Notes under the pieces: model-generated
The model's input: only the letters and a program-made list of their open reading frames with translations
The model's database searches: none
What the model was told of the DNA's origin: nothing
In this document: piece by piece, positions 44,101 to 53,047 of the stretch
How positions within the stretch are numbered: position 1 is the first letter of the stretch
How the letters are laid out: each line of letters opens with the position of its first letter
Origin: Cellulophaga omnivescoria
GTDB lineage: Bacteria > Bacteroidota > Bacteroidia > Flavobacteriales > Flavobacteriaceae
Direction: 5' to 3'
DNA: 64,000 nt
Assembly (NCBI RefSeq): GCF_001999725.1
Contig: NZ_MDDP01000010.1
Span: forward strand, 496,001 to 560,000
Program-made: the position numbers and the translations under genes

Positions 44101-46790
44101 TGAAAAATGAAAAACCAAAATACTTAAAACTATCCGGACTAGAGCCTTTAATTGTTACGGAAAACACCAACTTTATAAATGTTGGTGAACGTACTAATGT
44201 TGCGGGTTCTAAAAAGTTTTTAAGGTTAATAAAAGAAGAAAAGTTTGATGAGGCCCTAGATATTGCTCGCCACCAAGTAGATGGTGGTGCTCAAATTATA
44301 GATATTAATATGGATGACGGACTTATAGATGGCAAAGAAGCTATGGTTAAGTTCTTAAATCTAATTATTGCAGAGCCAGATATCTCTAGAGTCCCAATTA
44401 TGATAGACAGTTCTAAATGGGAAATTATAGAAGCTGGTTTGCAAGTGGTACAAGGCAAATGTGTGGTAAACTCTATAAGTCTTAAAGAAGGAGAAGAAGA
44501 ATTTATACACCACGCAAAGCTTATTAAACGTTATGGTGCTGCTGTAATAGTAATGGCTTTTGATGAGGTTGGACAAGCAGATAATTACGAACGTAGAATA
44601 GAAATTGCAAAACGTTCTTATGATGTTTTGGTAAACAAAGTAAAATTTGCACCAGAAGATATCATTTTTGATCTTAATATTTTTCCTGTTGCTACCGGTA
44701 TGGAGGAGCACAGACGTAATGCCATAGATTTTATTGAGGCTACTGATTGGGTAAAAGAAAACTTGCCGCATTGTAGTGTAAGTGGTGGCGTTAGTAATGT
44801 ATCGTTTTCTTTTAGAGGTAACAATCCCGTACGTGAGGCTATGCACTCGGTGTTTTTATACCACGCCATACAAGCTGGTATGAATATGGGAATTGTAAAT
44901 CCTACTATGCTAGAGGTTTATGATGATATTCCTAAAGATTTATTAGAGCGTGTAGAAGATGTAATGTTAGACCGTAGAGATGATGCTACAGAACGTTTGC
45001 TAGATTTTGCAGAAACTGTTGTAGGTAAAGCTAAAGAAAGCACGGTAGATTTATCATGGAGAGAAGAACCAATACAAAACCGTATTACTAGAGCATTGGT
45101 AAAAGGTATAGACCAATATATTGTAGAAGACGTAGAAGCAGCTAGGCAAAGTGTAGAAAAACCTATAGAGGTTATAGAAGGTCATTTAATGACAGGAATG
45201 AATGTTGTAGGGGACTTGTTTGGTAGCGGAAAAATGTTTTTACCGCAGGTTGTAAAGTCGGCACGAGTAATGAAAAAAGCGGTTGCTTATTTATTACCGT
45301 ACATAGAAGAGGAAAAACTTAAAAATCCGCAAGAGGGTGACTCAAAAAATGCGGGTAAAATTTTAATGGCTACCGTAAAAGGAGATGTACATGATATAGG
45401 TAAAAATATTGTGGGTGTGGTTTTAGCTTGCAACAATTATGAAATTGTAGACCTAGGCGTAATGGTGCCACCAGAAAAAATTATACAAGCTGCCAAAGAT
45501 GAAAAAGTAGATGTTATTGGTTTAAGCGGATTAATAACACCCTCTTTAGATGAAATGGTTTTTTTAGCTAAAGAAATGGAGCGCCAAAACTTTACTGTGC
45601 CTTTGCTTATTGGTGGCGCAACCACTAGCAAAGCACATACTGCCGTAAAAATAGATCCGCAGTATAAAAATGCTGTGGTATATGTTAATGATGCCTCTAG
45701 AGCGGTTACTGTTGTTGGAGATTTGTTGCAAAAAGAAACCAAAGACGACTTTAAAAAAACTATAAAATTAGATTATGAAGAGTTTAGAAAACAGTTTTTA
45801 AAGCGTACCAAACATAAGGAGTATTTATCTATAGCAGATGCACGTAAAAACAAGTATAAAATAGATTGGAAAACATCTGAAATTGTAAAGCCAAATACAC
45901 TTGGAATACAAGTTATAGAGGAATATGATTTAAGCAAGTTGGTAGAATTTATAGATTGGACTCCGTTTTTTAGAAGCTGGGAGCTACACGGTAAATTTCC
46001 AGATATTTTAACTGATGAAATTGTAGGTACACAGGCTACAGATTTGTTTGCAGAAGCACAACAAATGCTAACAAAGCTTATAGATGAAAAACTACTAACC
46101 GCAAAAGCAGTTTTTGGTTTGTTTAAAGCCAATACAATTAATGATGATGACATTGAGTTAGAGACTCCAAATGGGAAACACACGTTTAGAACCTTGCGTC
46201 AGCAATTAAAGAAGTATGCTGGTAAGCCAAATTTTGCTTTGTCAGATTTTATTGCGCCAAAAGAAACAGGTAAAGAAGATTATATAGGTTGTTTTTGCGT
46301 AAGCACTGGTTTTGGTGCAGAAGAAATAGCCGAAAATTACCGTAAAGATTTAGACGACTACAATTCTATTATGGTAAAAGCTTTAGCAGATAGGTTGGCA
46401 GAGGCTTTTGCTGAATGCCTGCATAAAGACATTAGAACTACTCATTGGGGATATGCAAGTAATGAAACTTTAGATAATGAAGCTTTAATTAAAGAAGAGT
46501 ACAAAGGTATTAGGCCGGCACCGGGGTACCCCGCTTGTCCAGACCACCTAGAGAAACCTACTATCTGGGACATTTTAAAAGTAAAAGAAACTATTGGTGT
46601 AGAACTTACCGATAGTTTGGCAATGTGGCCAGCAGCATCGGTTTCTGGATATTATTTTGCTAACCCAGAGGCTCGCTATTTTGGAGTTGGAAAAATAAAA
46701 GAAGACCAAGTGGAAGATTTTGCAGCTCGTAAAAATATAGAATTAGAAACCGCTTTAAAATGGCTTGCGCCAAATATAGCAGATGATTAA
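44100..46790 (+). CDS. metH: Methionine synthase, folate/B12/activation domain subunit
   Basis: The 896-residue second part of split MetH. The pterin-binding domain covers about residues 1-290 ([29 protein letters not shown]), the B12 cap and Rossmann domain about 310-550 with the cobalt-ligand motif [12 protein letters not shown] near 428-438, and the SAM-dependent reactivation domain about 570-896 ([27 protein letters not shown]). All catalytic motifs are present, so the split is functional and not decay. A structured repeat lies between it and metF. Confidence 0.96.
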   Translation: MKNEKPKYLKLSGLEPLIVTENTNFINVGERTNVAGSKKFLRLIKEEKFDEALDIARHQVDGGAQIIDINMDDGLIDGKEAMVKFLNLIIAEPDISRVPIMIDSSKWEIIEAGLQVVQGKCVVNSISLKEGEEEFIHHAKLIKRYGAAVIVMAFDEVGQADNYERRIEIAKRSYDVLVNKVKFAPEDIIFDLNIFPVATGMEEHRRNAIDFIEATDWVKENLPHCSVSGGVSNVSFSFRGNNPVREAMHSVFLYHAIQAGMNMGIVNPTMLEVYDDIPKDLLERVEDVMLDRRDDATERLLDFAETVVGKAKESTVDLSWREEPIQNRITRALVKGIDQYIVEDVEAARQSVEKPIEVIEGHLMTGMNVVGDLFGSGKMFLPQVVKSARVMKKAVAYLLPYIEEEKLKNPQEGDSKNAGKILMATVKGDVHDIGKNIVGVVLACNNYEIVDLGVMVPPEKIIQAAKDEKVDVIGLSGLITPSLDEMVFLAKEMERQNFTVPLLIGGATTSKAHTAVKIDPQYKNAVVYVNDASRAVTVVGDLLQKETKDDFKKTIKLDYEEFRKQFLKRTKHKEYLSIADARKNKYKIDWKTSEIVKPNTLGIQVIEEYDLSKLVEFIDWTPFFRSWELHGKFPDILTDEIVGTQATDLFAEAQQMLTKLIDEKLLTAKAVFGLFKANTINDDDIELETPNGKHTFRTLRQQLKKYAGKPNFALSDFIAPKETGKEDYIGCFCVSTGFGAEEIAENYRKDLDDYNSIMVKALADRLAEAFAECLHKDIRTTHWGYASNETLDNEALIKEEYKGIRPAPGYPACPDHLEKPTIWDILKVKETIGVELTDSLAMWPAASVSGYYFANPEARYFGVGKIKEDQVEDFAARKNIELETALKWLAPNIADD

Positions 46791-46800
46791 TGTTGTGTTG

Positions 46801-46890
46801 TTGCGTTAGGGATTAAGGTATTGTTGAAGCTCTTTTATGGTTTTTATCCATAAAAAGCGACTACCGAAAGCCCGACCGTAGGAACGCCAA
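46801..46890 (-). repeat. Structured intergenic repeat, copy 2
   Basis: On the minus strand this has the same order of parts as 27399-27495: GGCGTT, a CC-TAC-GG hairpin, GGTCGGGCTTT, a hairpin GCTTTTTATGG with CCATAAAAGAGC (46829-46858), then AATCCCTAACGCAA. The closing helix pairs GCGTT with AACGC (46883-46887 with 46803-46807); copy 1 has GTGTT with AACAC, a compensatory change. The inner hairpin has unrelated sequence but the same place and size. It fills most of the metH-metF gap. Confidence 0.7.
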
Positions 46891-46902
46891 AAAAATATAA
46901 AA

Positions 46903-47856
46903 ATGAAAGTAACCGACCATATTAAAAACGCAAACGGAAAAACATTATTTTCTTTTGAAATTATACCGCCTGTAAAGGGTAGAAATATTCAGGAATTATA
47001 CGGAAATATAGATCCGTTAATGGAGTTTAAACCACCTTTTATTGATGTTACCACGTCTAGAGAAGAGTATATTTATATAGACCGTGATGGTTTGTTAGAT
47101 AAAAAACTTACGCGAATGAGACCCGGTACTGTTGGTATTTGTGCGTCTATAAAACATAAATATGATGTAGATACCGTGCCGCATGTATTGTGTGGTGGTT
47201 TTACTAAGGAAGAAACCGAATATTTGTTGGTAGATTGTCACTATTTGGGTATTGATAATGTTATGGCGTTACGCGGAGATGCTATGCGTGAACAAAAGTA
47301 TTTTGAAGCCACAAAAGGTGGACACAAATATGCAGTAAGTTTGGTAGAACAAATACAAAAGCTTAATTGCGGAACATATTTACATGAAGTTATAGAAACT
47401 GATAATTGTTCTGATTTTTGCATTGGTGTTGCAGGTTACCCAGAAAAACATATGGAAGCACCGTCTTTATTAACAGATTTAAAACGCCTAAAGCAAAAGG
47501 TAGATGCTGGTGCAGATTATGTGGTTACGCAAATGTTTTTTGATAATAACAAATATTTTGAGTTTGTAAAGGCTGCTAAAGATTTTGGAATTCATGTGCC
47601 AATTATTCCGGGAATAAAACCAATTGCTGTTAAAAAACACCTACAGTTACTACCACAAGTTTTTAAAATTGATGTACCACAAGACTTAGTAGATGCTGTT
47701 GAGGATTGTAAGGATAATAAAGCAGTGCGCCAAGTTGGGGTAGATTGGGCTATACAACAATCTAAAGAGTTAAAAGATGCGGGTGTACCTGTATTGCATT
47801 ACTACTCTATGGGTAAGTCTGACAATATTAAGGCTATAGCAAAAGAACTTTTTTAA
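46903..47856 (+). CDS. metF: Methylenetetrahydrofolate reductase
   Basis: Makes 5-methyl-tetrahydrofolate for MetH. The 317-residue FAD enzyme has FSFEIIPPVKGRNIQELYG, the DVTTSRE segment, GIDNVMALRGDA, and GADYVVTQMFFDN. Length is normal. It follows the metH pair after a 112-base gap largely taken by the structured repeat; it may be read from the metH promoter or have its own, which was not found. Confidence 0.97.
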   Translation: MKVTDHIKNANGKTLFSFEIIPPVKGRNIQELYGNIDPLMEFKPPFIDVTTSREEYIYIDRDGLLDKKLTRMRPGTVGICASIKHKYDVDTVPHVLCGGFTKEETEYLLVDCHYLGIDNVMALRGDAMREQKYFEATKGGHKYAVSLVEQIQKLNCGTYLHEVIETDNCSDFCIGVAGYPEKHMEAPSLLTDLKRLKQKVDAGADYVVTQMFFDNNKYFEFVKAAKDFGIHVPIIPGIKPIAVKKHLQLLPQVFKIDVPQDLVDAVEDCKDNKAVRQVGVDWAIQQSKELKDAGVPVLHYYSMGKSDNIKAIAKELF

Positions 47857-47904
47857 TTTTTGTAAGTATTAGCTTATAAAGATTTACTGTAGGTGTAAAA
47901 TTGC

Positions 47905-47912
47905 TATTTTTG
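47905..47912 (+). promoter_or_regulatory. -7 promoter box very close to the PagL-like gene
   Basis: TATTTTTG, exact TAnnTTTG match, ending six bases before the ATG at 47919. The transcript would have a leader of only a few bases. Confidence 0.6.
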
Positions 47913-47918
47913 CACGCA

Positions 47919-49007
47919 ATGAATATAAGAATCCTTTTTATTGCCTTGTTTTCTGTAGGCTGTTTTGCCCAGCAGAAAAGTAAAATAGTAATAGATGCAA
48001 ATCAGTTTTACGGCTCTATTGCATTACATAATAATAGTATTGCACACTTAATATCTGCCCATCCGGCTGGTTTAATTTTAAGTTACAATAAAAAAACGTT
48101 TGGTAATGAGGCTTGGGAGCAACTTTATAATTATCCAGATTTAGGGTACTCCTTTATTTACCAAGATATGAATAACAGTACGCTAGGTAAAAACTATGGT
48201 GCGTATGCGCATTATAACTTCTATTTTTTTAAAAGAAATGTACAGCTTAGAGTAGGGCAAGGTATTGCCTATACTACAAACCCTTATGATAAAGTAACCA
48301 ACTTTAGAAACAATGCCTATGGGTCTGATATTTTGAGTAGTACCTACGCAATGGTTAATTACCATAAAGAAAATATTTATAAAGGCTTGGGTTTTAAAGC
48401 CGGACTAACATTGGTGCACTATTCTAATGCAAATTTTAAAGCGCCAAATACATCTACAAACACCATTGCATTAAATGCAGGTTTAACGTACGATTTGGAT
48501 GGAGGTGAAAAATTACCATATAAGACTATTACAGATACTACAAATTACAACCAACCTATACATTTAAATGTTGCCTTTAGAGGTGGTGTTAATGAAAGTG
48601 ATGTAATTGGCTTGGGACAATCTCCTTTTTATATTTTATCGGCTTATTCAGATAAAAGAATTGGCAGAAAAAGTGGGTTTCAGTTAGGTGCAGATGTTTT
48701 CTTTTCTAAGTTTTTAAAGGAGTTAATTACATACAATTCTATTGCTTTTCCTGAGAAAAATGTAGATGCTAATGACGATTATAAACGTGTTGGTGTTTTT
48801 GTTGGTCACGAGTTGTACATAAACAAAATGTCTGTAGTAACACAACTTGGCTATTATGTATACTACCCGTTTGATTTTGAAGGAAGAATGTACAACAGAA
48901 TGGGATTGAAACGTTACTTTGGAGATAAAATGTTTGCTGCAATTACTTTAAAATCTCACGCTGCTAAAGCAGAAGCAGTAGAATTTGGAGTTGGAATCCG
49001 TTTTTAA
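47919..49007 (+). CDS. Acyloxyacyl hydrolase / lipid A 3-O-deacylase (PagL-like)
   Basis: A 362-residue exported protein with a signal peptide (MNIRILFIALFSVGCFAQ). The PagL signature is present: a catalytic His and Ser in LVHYSNANF, with a downstream acidic or Asn-rich strand, inside an outer-membrane barrel of alternating hydrophobic strands, ending IRF. PagL removes the 3-O-linked acyl chain of lipid A. It is about twice the size of Pseudomonas PagL, as usual in Bacteroidetes homologues. The ATG at 47919 is chosen because the signal peptide starts there; it is five bases from the next gene. Confidence 0.82.
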   Translation: MNIRILFIALFSVGCFAQQKSKIVIDANQFYGSIALHNNSIAHLISAHPAGLILSYNKKTFGNEAWEQLYNYPDLGYSFIYQDMNNSTLGKNYGAYAHYNFYFFKRNVQLRVGQGIAYTTNPYDKVTNFRNNAYGSDILSSTYAMVNYHKENIYKGLGFKAGLTLVHYSNANFKAPNTSTNTIALNAGLTYDLDGGEKLPYKTITDTTNYNQPIHLNVAFRGGVNESDVIGLGQSPFYILSAYSDKRIGRKSGFQLGADVFFSKFLKELITYNSIAFPEKNVDANDDYKRVGVFVGHELYINKMSVVTQLGYYVYYPFDFEGRMYNRMGLKRYFGDKMFAAITLKSHAAKAEAVEFGVGIRF

Positions 49008-49011
49008 AAAT

Positions 49012-49821
49012 ATGAAGATGATTACAAGAAAACAGATTAAAAATATAGGATTGCAAATTACAGGTAAATCAATTTTACTATACACTTTAACACTTGTTTT
49101 AGTGTGTGGTTGTAATAGTGAAAATGCATCTGATTGTTTTCAGAACGCAGGAGATACCATAAGAGAAGAAATTGTGGTAGAACCTTTTACAACTATTACT
49201 GTTTTTGAAAATTCAGCTTTAGTTATAAAGGAAGGTCCAGTACAAAAGGTTGAGGTAGAAACAGGAGAATATTTGCGTAGTGATATTGATGCTAAAGTTG
49301 TAGATGGTAGATTGATGCTTACCAATACAAACGGATGTAATTTTACTAGAGACTATGGTTTAACTACTTTTTATGTTACCGCACCAAACTTAACATCTAT
49401 ACGTAGTAGTACTGGTTTTGATATTAGTAGTGATGGTGTTTTAAGTTATCCAAGTTTAGCTCTTTTATCTGAAGATTTTGGAGACCAAGAAGCAGATTTT
49501 ACTACCGGATCTTTTACTTTAGAGTTGTTAGATACTAAAGTGTCTATAGTTTCTAACGGTGCTGCTTATTTTGATTTGAAAGGAACGGCAGAAAGTTTAA
49601 ATGTTGTTTTTGCAGCAGGGGACTCTAGGCTTAATGCAGAAAATTTAATAACTAAAAATGTAAATGTAAACCACAGAAGTTCTAATGATATATTGGTGTA
49701 TCCGCAAGAGAGTATATCTGGTACAATTAGAGGAGTTGGTGATGTTATTAGTTACAATATGCCTGCTATTGTAAATGTAGAAGAACTTTACAAAGGAAAG
49801 CTTATATTTAAGGAGTTATAA
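49012..49821 (+). CDS. Lipoprotein with head GIN (DUF2807) domain
   Basis: A protein of about 269 residues with an N-terminal hydrophobic stretch ending in a lipobox-like LVCGC, so probably a lipoprotein. The rest is a right-handed beta-solenoid of the head GIN type: ITVFENSALVIKEGP, VVDGRLMLTNTNGC, TSIRSSTGFDI and similar turns. Its function is unknown; GIN proteins are thought to be cell-surface scaffold or adhesion-like. Start ATG at 49012, five bases after the PagL-like stop; ATG 49018 is also possible. Confidence 0.8.
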   Translation: MKMITRKQIKNIGLQITGKSILLYTLTLVLVCGCNSENASDCFQNAGDTIREEIVVEPFTTITVFENSALVIKEGPVQKVEVETGEYLRSDIDAKVVDGRLMLTNTNGCNFTRDYGLTTFYVTAPNLTSIRSSTGFDISSDGVLSYPSLALLSEDFGDQEADFTTGSFTLELLDTKVSIVSNGAAYFDLKGTAESLNVVFAAGDSRLNAENLITKNVNVNHRSSNDILVYPQESISGTIRGVGDVISYNMPAIVNVEELYKGKLIFKEL

Positions 49822-49837
49822 CTAAAGTTGCTTTATA

Positions 49838-50908
49838 GTGAGTTTTAAAAGATTCTTATCTTATTTTACAAAAAGAATTAGCAGTTCTAAAGATAATTGT
49901 GTTGCTAATAATATTAATTACAGTAAGGTTGATGATTTACTGCAATCTTTAGTTTATGATGCTAAAGTGCCTGGAATTGCAATTACAGTAACACAACATA
50001 ACAAAACCATTTTTAATAAAGGATATGGTTTTTCTAATCTTGAAAAAAAAACACTTGTAAATCCAGATGAAACTGTATTTAGAATAGCAAGTGTGTCTAA
50101 ACCTATTGCAGCAACTGCTTTAGCTTTAATGGTGCAAGATGGAGTAATAGATTTGGAAGAGTCTTTTTATACTTATGTTCCTTATTATCCTAAAAAAAAG
50201 TACGACTTTACAATTAATCAATTGGCTAGTCATACTGCTGGTATACGGGGTTACAGAGGAAAAGAATATGGTTTAAATATGCCATACACTATTAAAGATA
50301 GTATTGCTATTTTTAAAGACGATGAATTACTTTTTAAACCAGGAACTGACTATTATTACAATAGTTATGATTGGGTTTTGTTGTCACTAGCAATGCAAGA
50401 GGTAAGTGGTGTACCTTTTGAAGAATATGTACAAAAAAAAGTTTTAGATCCTTTGCAAATGAAGCACACATTTGCAGATGTAAAAGGTAGCTTTATAAAA
50501 GGTATTACTCAGTTTTACTCTAAAAAAAGACTTGGCTTTAGAAAAGCTATGGAAGTTGATAATTATTACAAGCTTGCTGGTGGCGGGTTTTTATCTACTA
50601 CGGCAGATATAGTAAAGCTAGGAAACGCATATTTAAAAGGTAATTTGTTAGAACAAGCTACGCAACAACAATTTTTAACGGCTCAAGAAGTAAAAGGGGA
50701 TTCTACCTACTACGGTTTGGGTTGGCAAGTAAGTACAGATAAAAAAGGCAATGTGTACTATGGCCATATTGGTAATGGTGTAGGCGGCTACTCTAACTTT
50801 TTTGTGTACCCTACGCAAGGTTTGGTTATTACCATACTAACCAACTGTACAAATCCCAATATACAAACTGTTTTAGATGAGGTTGTATTGGAGTTTGTAG
50901 AACAATAA
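49838..50908 (+). CDS. Serine hydrolase (beta-lactamase/class C PBP fold)
   Basis: A 356-residue protein with the class C beta-lactamase-like triad of motifs: SxxK in RIASVSKPIAAT (near residue 88), YNS in DYYYNSYDWV, and HIG in YYGHIGNGVGG near the C-terminus. Substrates of this family range from peptides to esters, so the target is unknown. No signal peptide is clear. The start is a GTG at 49838, 16 bases after the GIN lipoprotein gene. A role in envelope turnover is a guess from the neighbours. Confidence 0.88.
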   Translation: MSFKRFLSYFTKRISSSKDNCVANNINYSKVDDLLQSLVYDAKVPGIAITVTQHNKTIFNKGYGFSNLEKKTLVNPDETVFRIASVSKPIAATALALMVQDGVIDLEESFYTYVPYYPKKKYDFTINQLASHTAGIRGYRGKEYGLNMPYTIKDSIAIFKDDELLFKPGTDYYYNSYDWVLLSLAMQEVSGVPFEEYVQKKVLDPLQMKHTFADVKGSFIKGITQFYSKKRLGFRKAMEVDNYYKLAGGGFLSTTADIVKLGNAYLKGNLLEQATQQQFLTAQEVKGDSTYYGLGWQVSTDKKGNVYYGHIGNGVGGYSNFFVYPTQGLVITILTNCTNPNIQTVLDEVVLEFVEQ

Positions 50909-50915
50909 AAGAATG

Positions 50916-51806
50916 TTAACCAGTAATCTCAGTAAATAAACTTTCTAAGTTTTTGTTTTTACGACTAAGTTGTAGTGTTTTTAATTGGTTATCGTGTGCA
51001 AAGTCAAACACAGCAGGGCGCATATCTACATCAGTATTAAAAGTAATTTCATATACAAAACCAGCAGTGTTGTTAACAGTAACAACGTTTGGTAATCTGT
51101 TTAGTAATTGCTCTTCAACCCTATAATCAAATTCTACTTCTATAATTTGTTCGGTAGCGTCTCTTAAGTCGGTTAACTTTTTATCTGCAACAACCAAACC
51201 TTTGTTTATAATTACTACGCGGTCACAAACAGCTTCTACCTCTTTCATAATATGTGTAGAAAGTAAAATGGTTTTTTCTTTACCGATTTCTTTAATTAGT
51301 TTACGTATTTCTAAAAGTTGGTTAGGGTCTAAGCCTGTGGTGGGTTCGTCTAATATTAGCACCTCTGGGTTGTGTAATAAAGCTGCTGCTAAACCAACAC
51401 GTTGTCTGTACCCTTTAGATAGTTGGTCTATTTTTTTATGTGCTTCTGGTGTTAAACCAGTTTGTGCTATAACTTCTTCAATTCTAGTTTTAGATACGTT
51501 GTAAACATTTGCATTAAAGTTTAAATATTCTTTTACATACATATCTAAATACAATGGGTTATGCTCTGGTAAATAACCAATACTTTTTTGTACATTAATT
51601 TTATCAGCTACGCTAAAGTCGTTTACAGCAGCATCTCCACTATCTGCTAAAATATAAGTAGTAAGTATTTTCATAAGTGTAGACTTACCAGCTCCGTTTG
51701 GACCTAAAAAGCCAACAATTTCTCCTTTATTAATAGTAAAGGAAACATTATCTAGTGCTTTTTGACTTCCAAAAGTTTTACAGATGTTTTGTACCGAAAT
51801 AGACAT
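50916..51806 (-). CDS. gldA: Gliding-motility ABC transporter ATP-binding subunit GldA
   Basis: A 296-residue ATPase with Walker A GPNGAGKSTLMKIL, signature LSKGYRQRVGLAAALL and Walker B VLILDEPTTGLDP. The sequence MSISVQNICKTFGSQKALDN and the C-terminal extension ending LESLFTEITG fit GldA, which with GldF and GldG forms an ABC complex needed for gliding in Flavobacteriia. gldF and gldG are not next to it. The ATG at 51806 is preferred over a TTG six codons upstream; a -7 box lies at 51822-51829. Confidence 0.9.
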   Translation of the reverse strand: MSISVQNICKTFGSQKALDNVSFTINKGEIVGFLGPNGAGKSTLMKILTTYILADSGDAAVNDFSVADKINVQKSIGYLPEHNPLYLDMYVKEYLNFNANVYNVSKTRIEEVIAQTGLTPEAHKKIDQLSKGYRQRVGLAAALLHNPEVLILDEPTTGLDPNQLLEIRKLIKEIGKEKTILLSTHIMKEVEAVCDRVVIINKGLVVADKKLTDLRDATEQIIEVEFDYRVEEQLLNRLPNVVTVNNTAGFVYEITFNTDVDMRPAVFDFAHDNQLKTLQLSRKNKNLESLFTEITG

Positions 51807-51821
51807 ACTTATATTTTTTAT

Positions 51822-51829
51822 CAAAAATA
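51822..51829 (-). promoter_or_regulatory. -7 promoter box for gldA
   Basis: TATTTTTG on the minus strand, exact TAnnTTTG match, 15 bases before the gldA ATG. Confidence 0.65.
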
Positions 51830-52010
51830 ACGTAAATAAGTGAATTTTGTTTTTAAATGAGATAAGAAAAAAAGACGATTTTTAACGTTTTAAGGTTCTG
51901 TCTATTAACAAAATTTTAACATTTTAAAACACCCAACTCTTAATATAATGTTAAAAAAATAACATCGGTATTAAATAATGTTAGATGAGTGAAAAAAAAT
52001 AATAATAAAA

Positions 52011-52040
52011 TTTGTTTTTTAAATTTAATAATTACCTTAG
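52011..52040 (+). promoter_or_regulatory. Promoter of the aromatic amino acid operon
   Basis: A -33 TTTG (52011-52014) and a -7 TACCTTAG (52033-52040, one mismatch to TAnnTTTG) with 18 bases between. The start point would fall near 52045, about 15 bases before the leader-peptide ATG. Confidence 0.68.
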
Positions 52041-52058
52041 CCACATATTACAAGAATA

Positions 52059-52130
52059 ATGAACACAAGATATTTCTGGAACGGTTTTTATTTTTACTTC
52101 TTTTTTAAGAGAGGTACGGGACTGTTGTAG
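52059..52130 (+). CDS. Aromatic leader peptide of the phe/tyr operon attenuator
   Basis: A 23-codon reading frame, ATG at 52059 and TAG at 52128-52130. Ten of the 23 residues are aromatic: Tyr5, Phe6, Trp7, then Phe10, Tyr11, Phe12, Tyr13, Phe14, Phe15, Phe16 (six Phe, three Tyr, one Trp). The last codons overlap ACGGGACT (52116-52123), which can pair with the 5' arm of the terminator at 52158-52165. This is the layout of ribosome-mediated attenuation: scarcity of charged Phe or Tyr tRNA stalls the ribosome and frees the antiterminator strand. Downstream genes make prephenate, Phe and Tyr, so the fit is close. Confidence 0.9.
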   Translation: MNTRYFWNGFYFYFFFKRGTGLL

Positions 52131-52165
52131 TATATTTTAACTATAGATATAAATTAAAGTCCCGT
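52116..52165 (+). promoter_or_regulatory. Antiterminator of the aromatic operon leader
   Basis: ACGGGACT at 52116-52123 is complementary to AGTCCCGT at 52158-52165, giving an 8-bp helix that excludes the terminator. The same eight bases recur at 52171-52178 as the 3' arm of the terminator. A ribosome reaching the leader stop codon would cover the first copy. Confidence 0.85.
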
Positions 52166-52184
52166 GTATAACGGGACTTTTTTT
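52157..52184 (+). terminator. Attenuator terminator of the aromatic operon
   Basis: A 9-bp GC-rich stem AAGTCCCGT (52157-52165) with ACGGGACTT (52171-52179), five-base loop, then T-run to 52184, located 35 bases before the first structural gene. Confidence 0.93.
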
Positions 52185-52219
52185 ATGCATAAAACTGAAG
52201 TTTAAGGAGATATTTAAAA

Positions 52220-53047
52220 ATGGCATTAAAAATAGCAATACAAGGTATAAAGGGCTCTAACCACCACCAAGTAGCTAATGAGTTTTTTGGTGAAGACGTA
52301 GAGTTGGTAGAGTGTCTTTCTTTTGATGAGTTAATACATCAATTAATGACGGGTTACGCAGATAAAGCTGTTATGGCTATAGAAAACTCAATTGCAGGTT
52401 CTATAATACCAAATTATGCTTTGGTTTATAATAATGATTTACATATAATTGGTGAACACTACTTAAATATTCATCATCATTTAATGGCATTAAAAGGTCA
52501 AAAAATAGAGGATATACAAGAGGTGCATTCACACCCAATGGCGTTATTGCAATGTAAAGATTTTTTAAAAGCATACTCGCATATAAAATTGGTAGAGTCT
52601 GTAGATACTGCAGAAACGGCACAACGTATAGAAAAAGATAGTCTTAAGGGTATTGCTGCAATTGCACCAAAAGTAGCATCAGAACTATACAATTTAGAAG
52701 TTTTAGCATCAGAAATACAAACCATATCTAATAATGCTACCCGTTTTATTATTCTTAAAAAAGAAAATAAAGAATTGCCAGAAGAAGAAATTAATAAAGC
52801 ATCATTACGCTTTGTATTAGACCATAAGCGAGGTAGTCTTGCAGCAGTTTTAAATGTAATGAGCGATTGTAACCTAAACTTAACAAAAATACAATCACTA
52901 CCAGTAATAGAGCAACCTTGGAAATATTCTTTCTTTGTAGATGTAACTTTTTTAAAGTATAAAGATTATAAAAAAGCAAAAGCGCTATTGCAAATTATGG
53001 CAGAAGAGTTTAAAGTTTTAGGAGAATACAAAAATGCAAGAAGATGA
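52220..53047 (+). CDS. pheA: Prephenate dehydratase with ACT domain
   Basis: Converts prephenate to phenylpyruvate for Phe synthesis. The 275-residue protein has ALKIAIQGIKGSNHH, the VMAIENSIAGSIIPNY segment, HPMALLQC and the catalytic Thr in NNATRFIIL near residue 176; the ACT domain occupies the last ~80 residues. The regulatory ACT motifs differ from the classical GALV and ESRP: here they read GSLA and QSLP, so Phe feedback may be altered. No fused chorismate mutase; that activity is on the fourth gene. First structural gene behind the attenuator; it overlaps the aminotransferase gene by four bases. Confidence 0.95.
   Translation: MALKIAIQGIKGSNHHQVANEFFGEDVELVECLSFDELIHQLMTGYADKAVMAIENSIAGSIIPNYALVYNNDLHIIGEHYLNIHHHLMALKGQKIEDIQEVHSHPMALLQCKDFLKAYSHIKLVESVDTAETAQRIEKDSLKGIAAIAPKVASELYNLEVLASEIQTISNNATRFIILKKENKELPEEEINKASLRFVLDHKRGSLAAVLNVMSDCNLNLTKIQSLPVIEQPWKYSFFVDVTFLKYKDYKKAKALLQIMAEEFKVLGEYKNARR

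Noticed and set aside
44361-44869. Long antisense frames inside the second metH gene
   Set aside because: They have low-complexity Tyr/Phe/Ser content caused by codon bias on the opposite strand and no start context.
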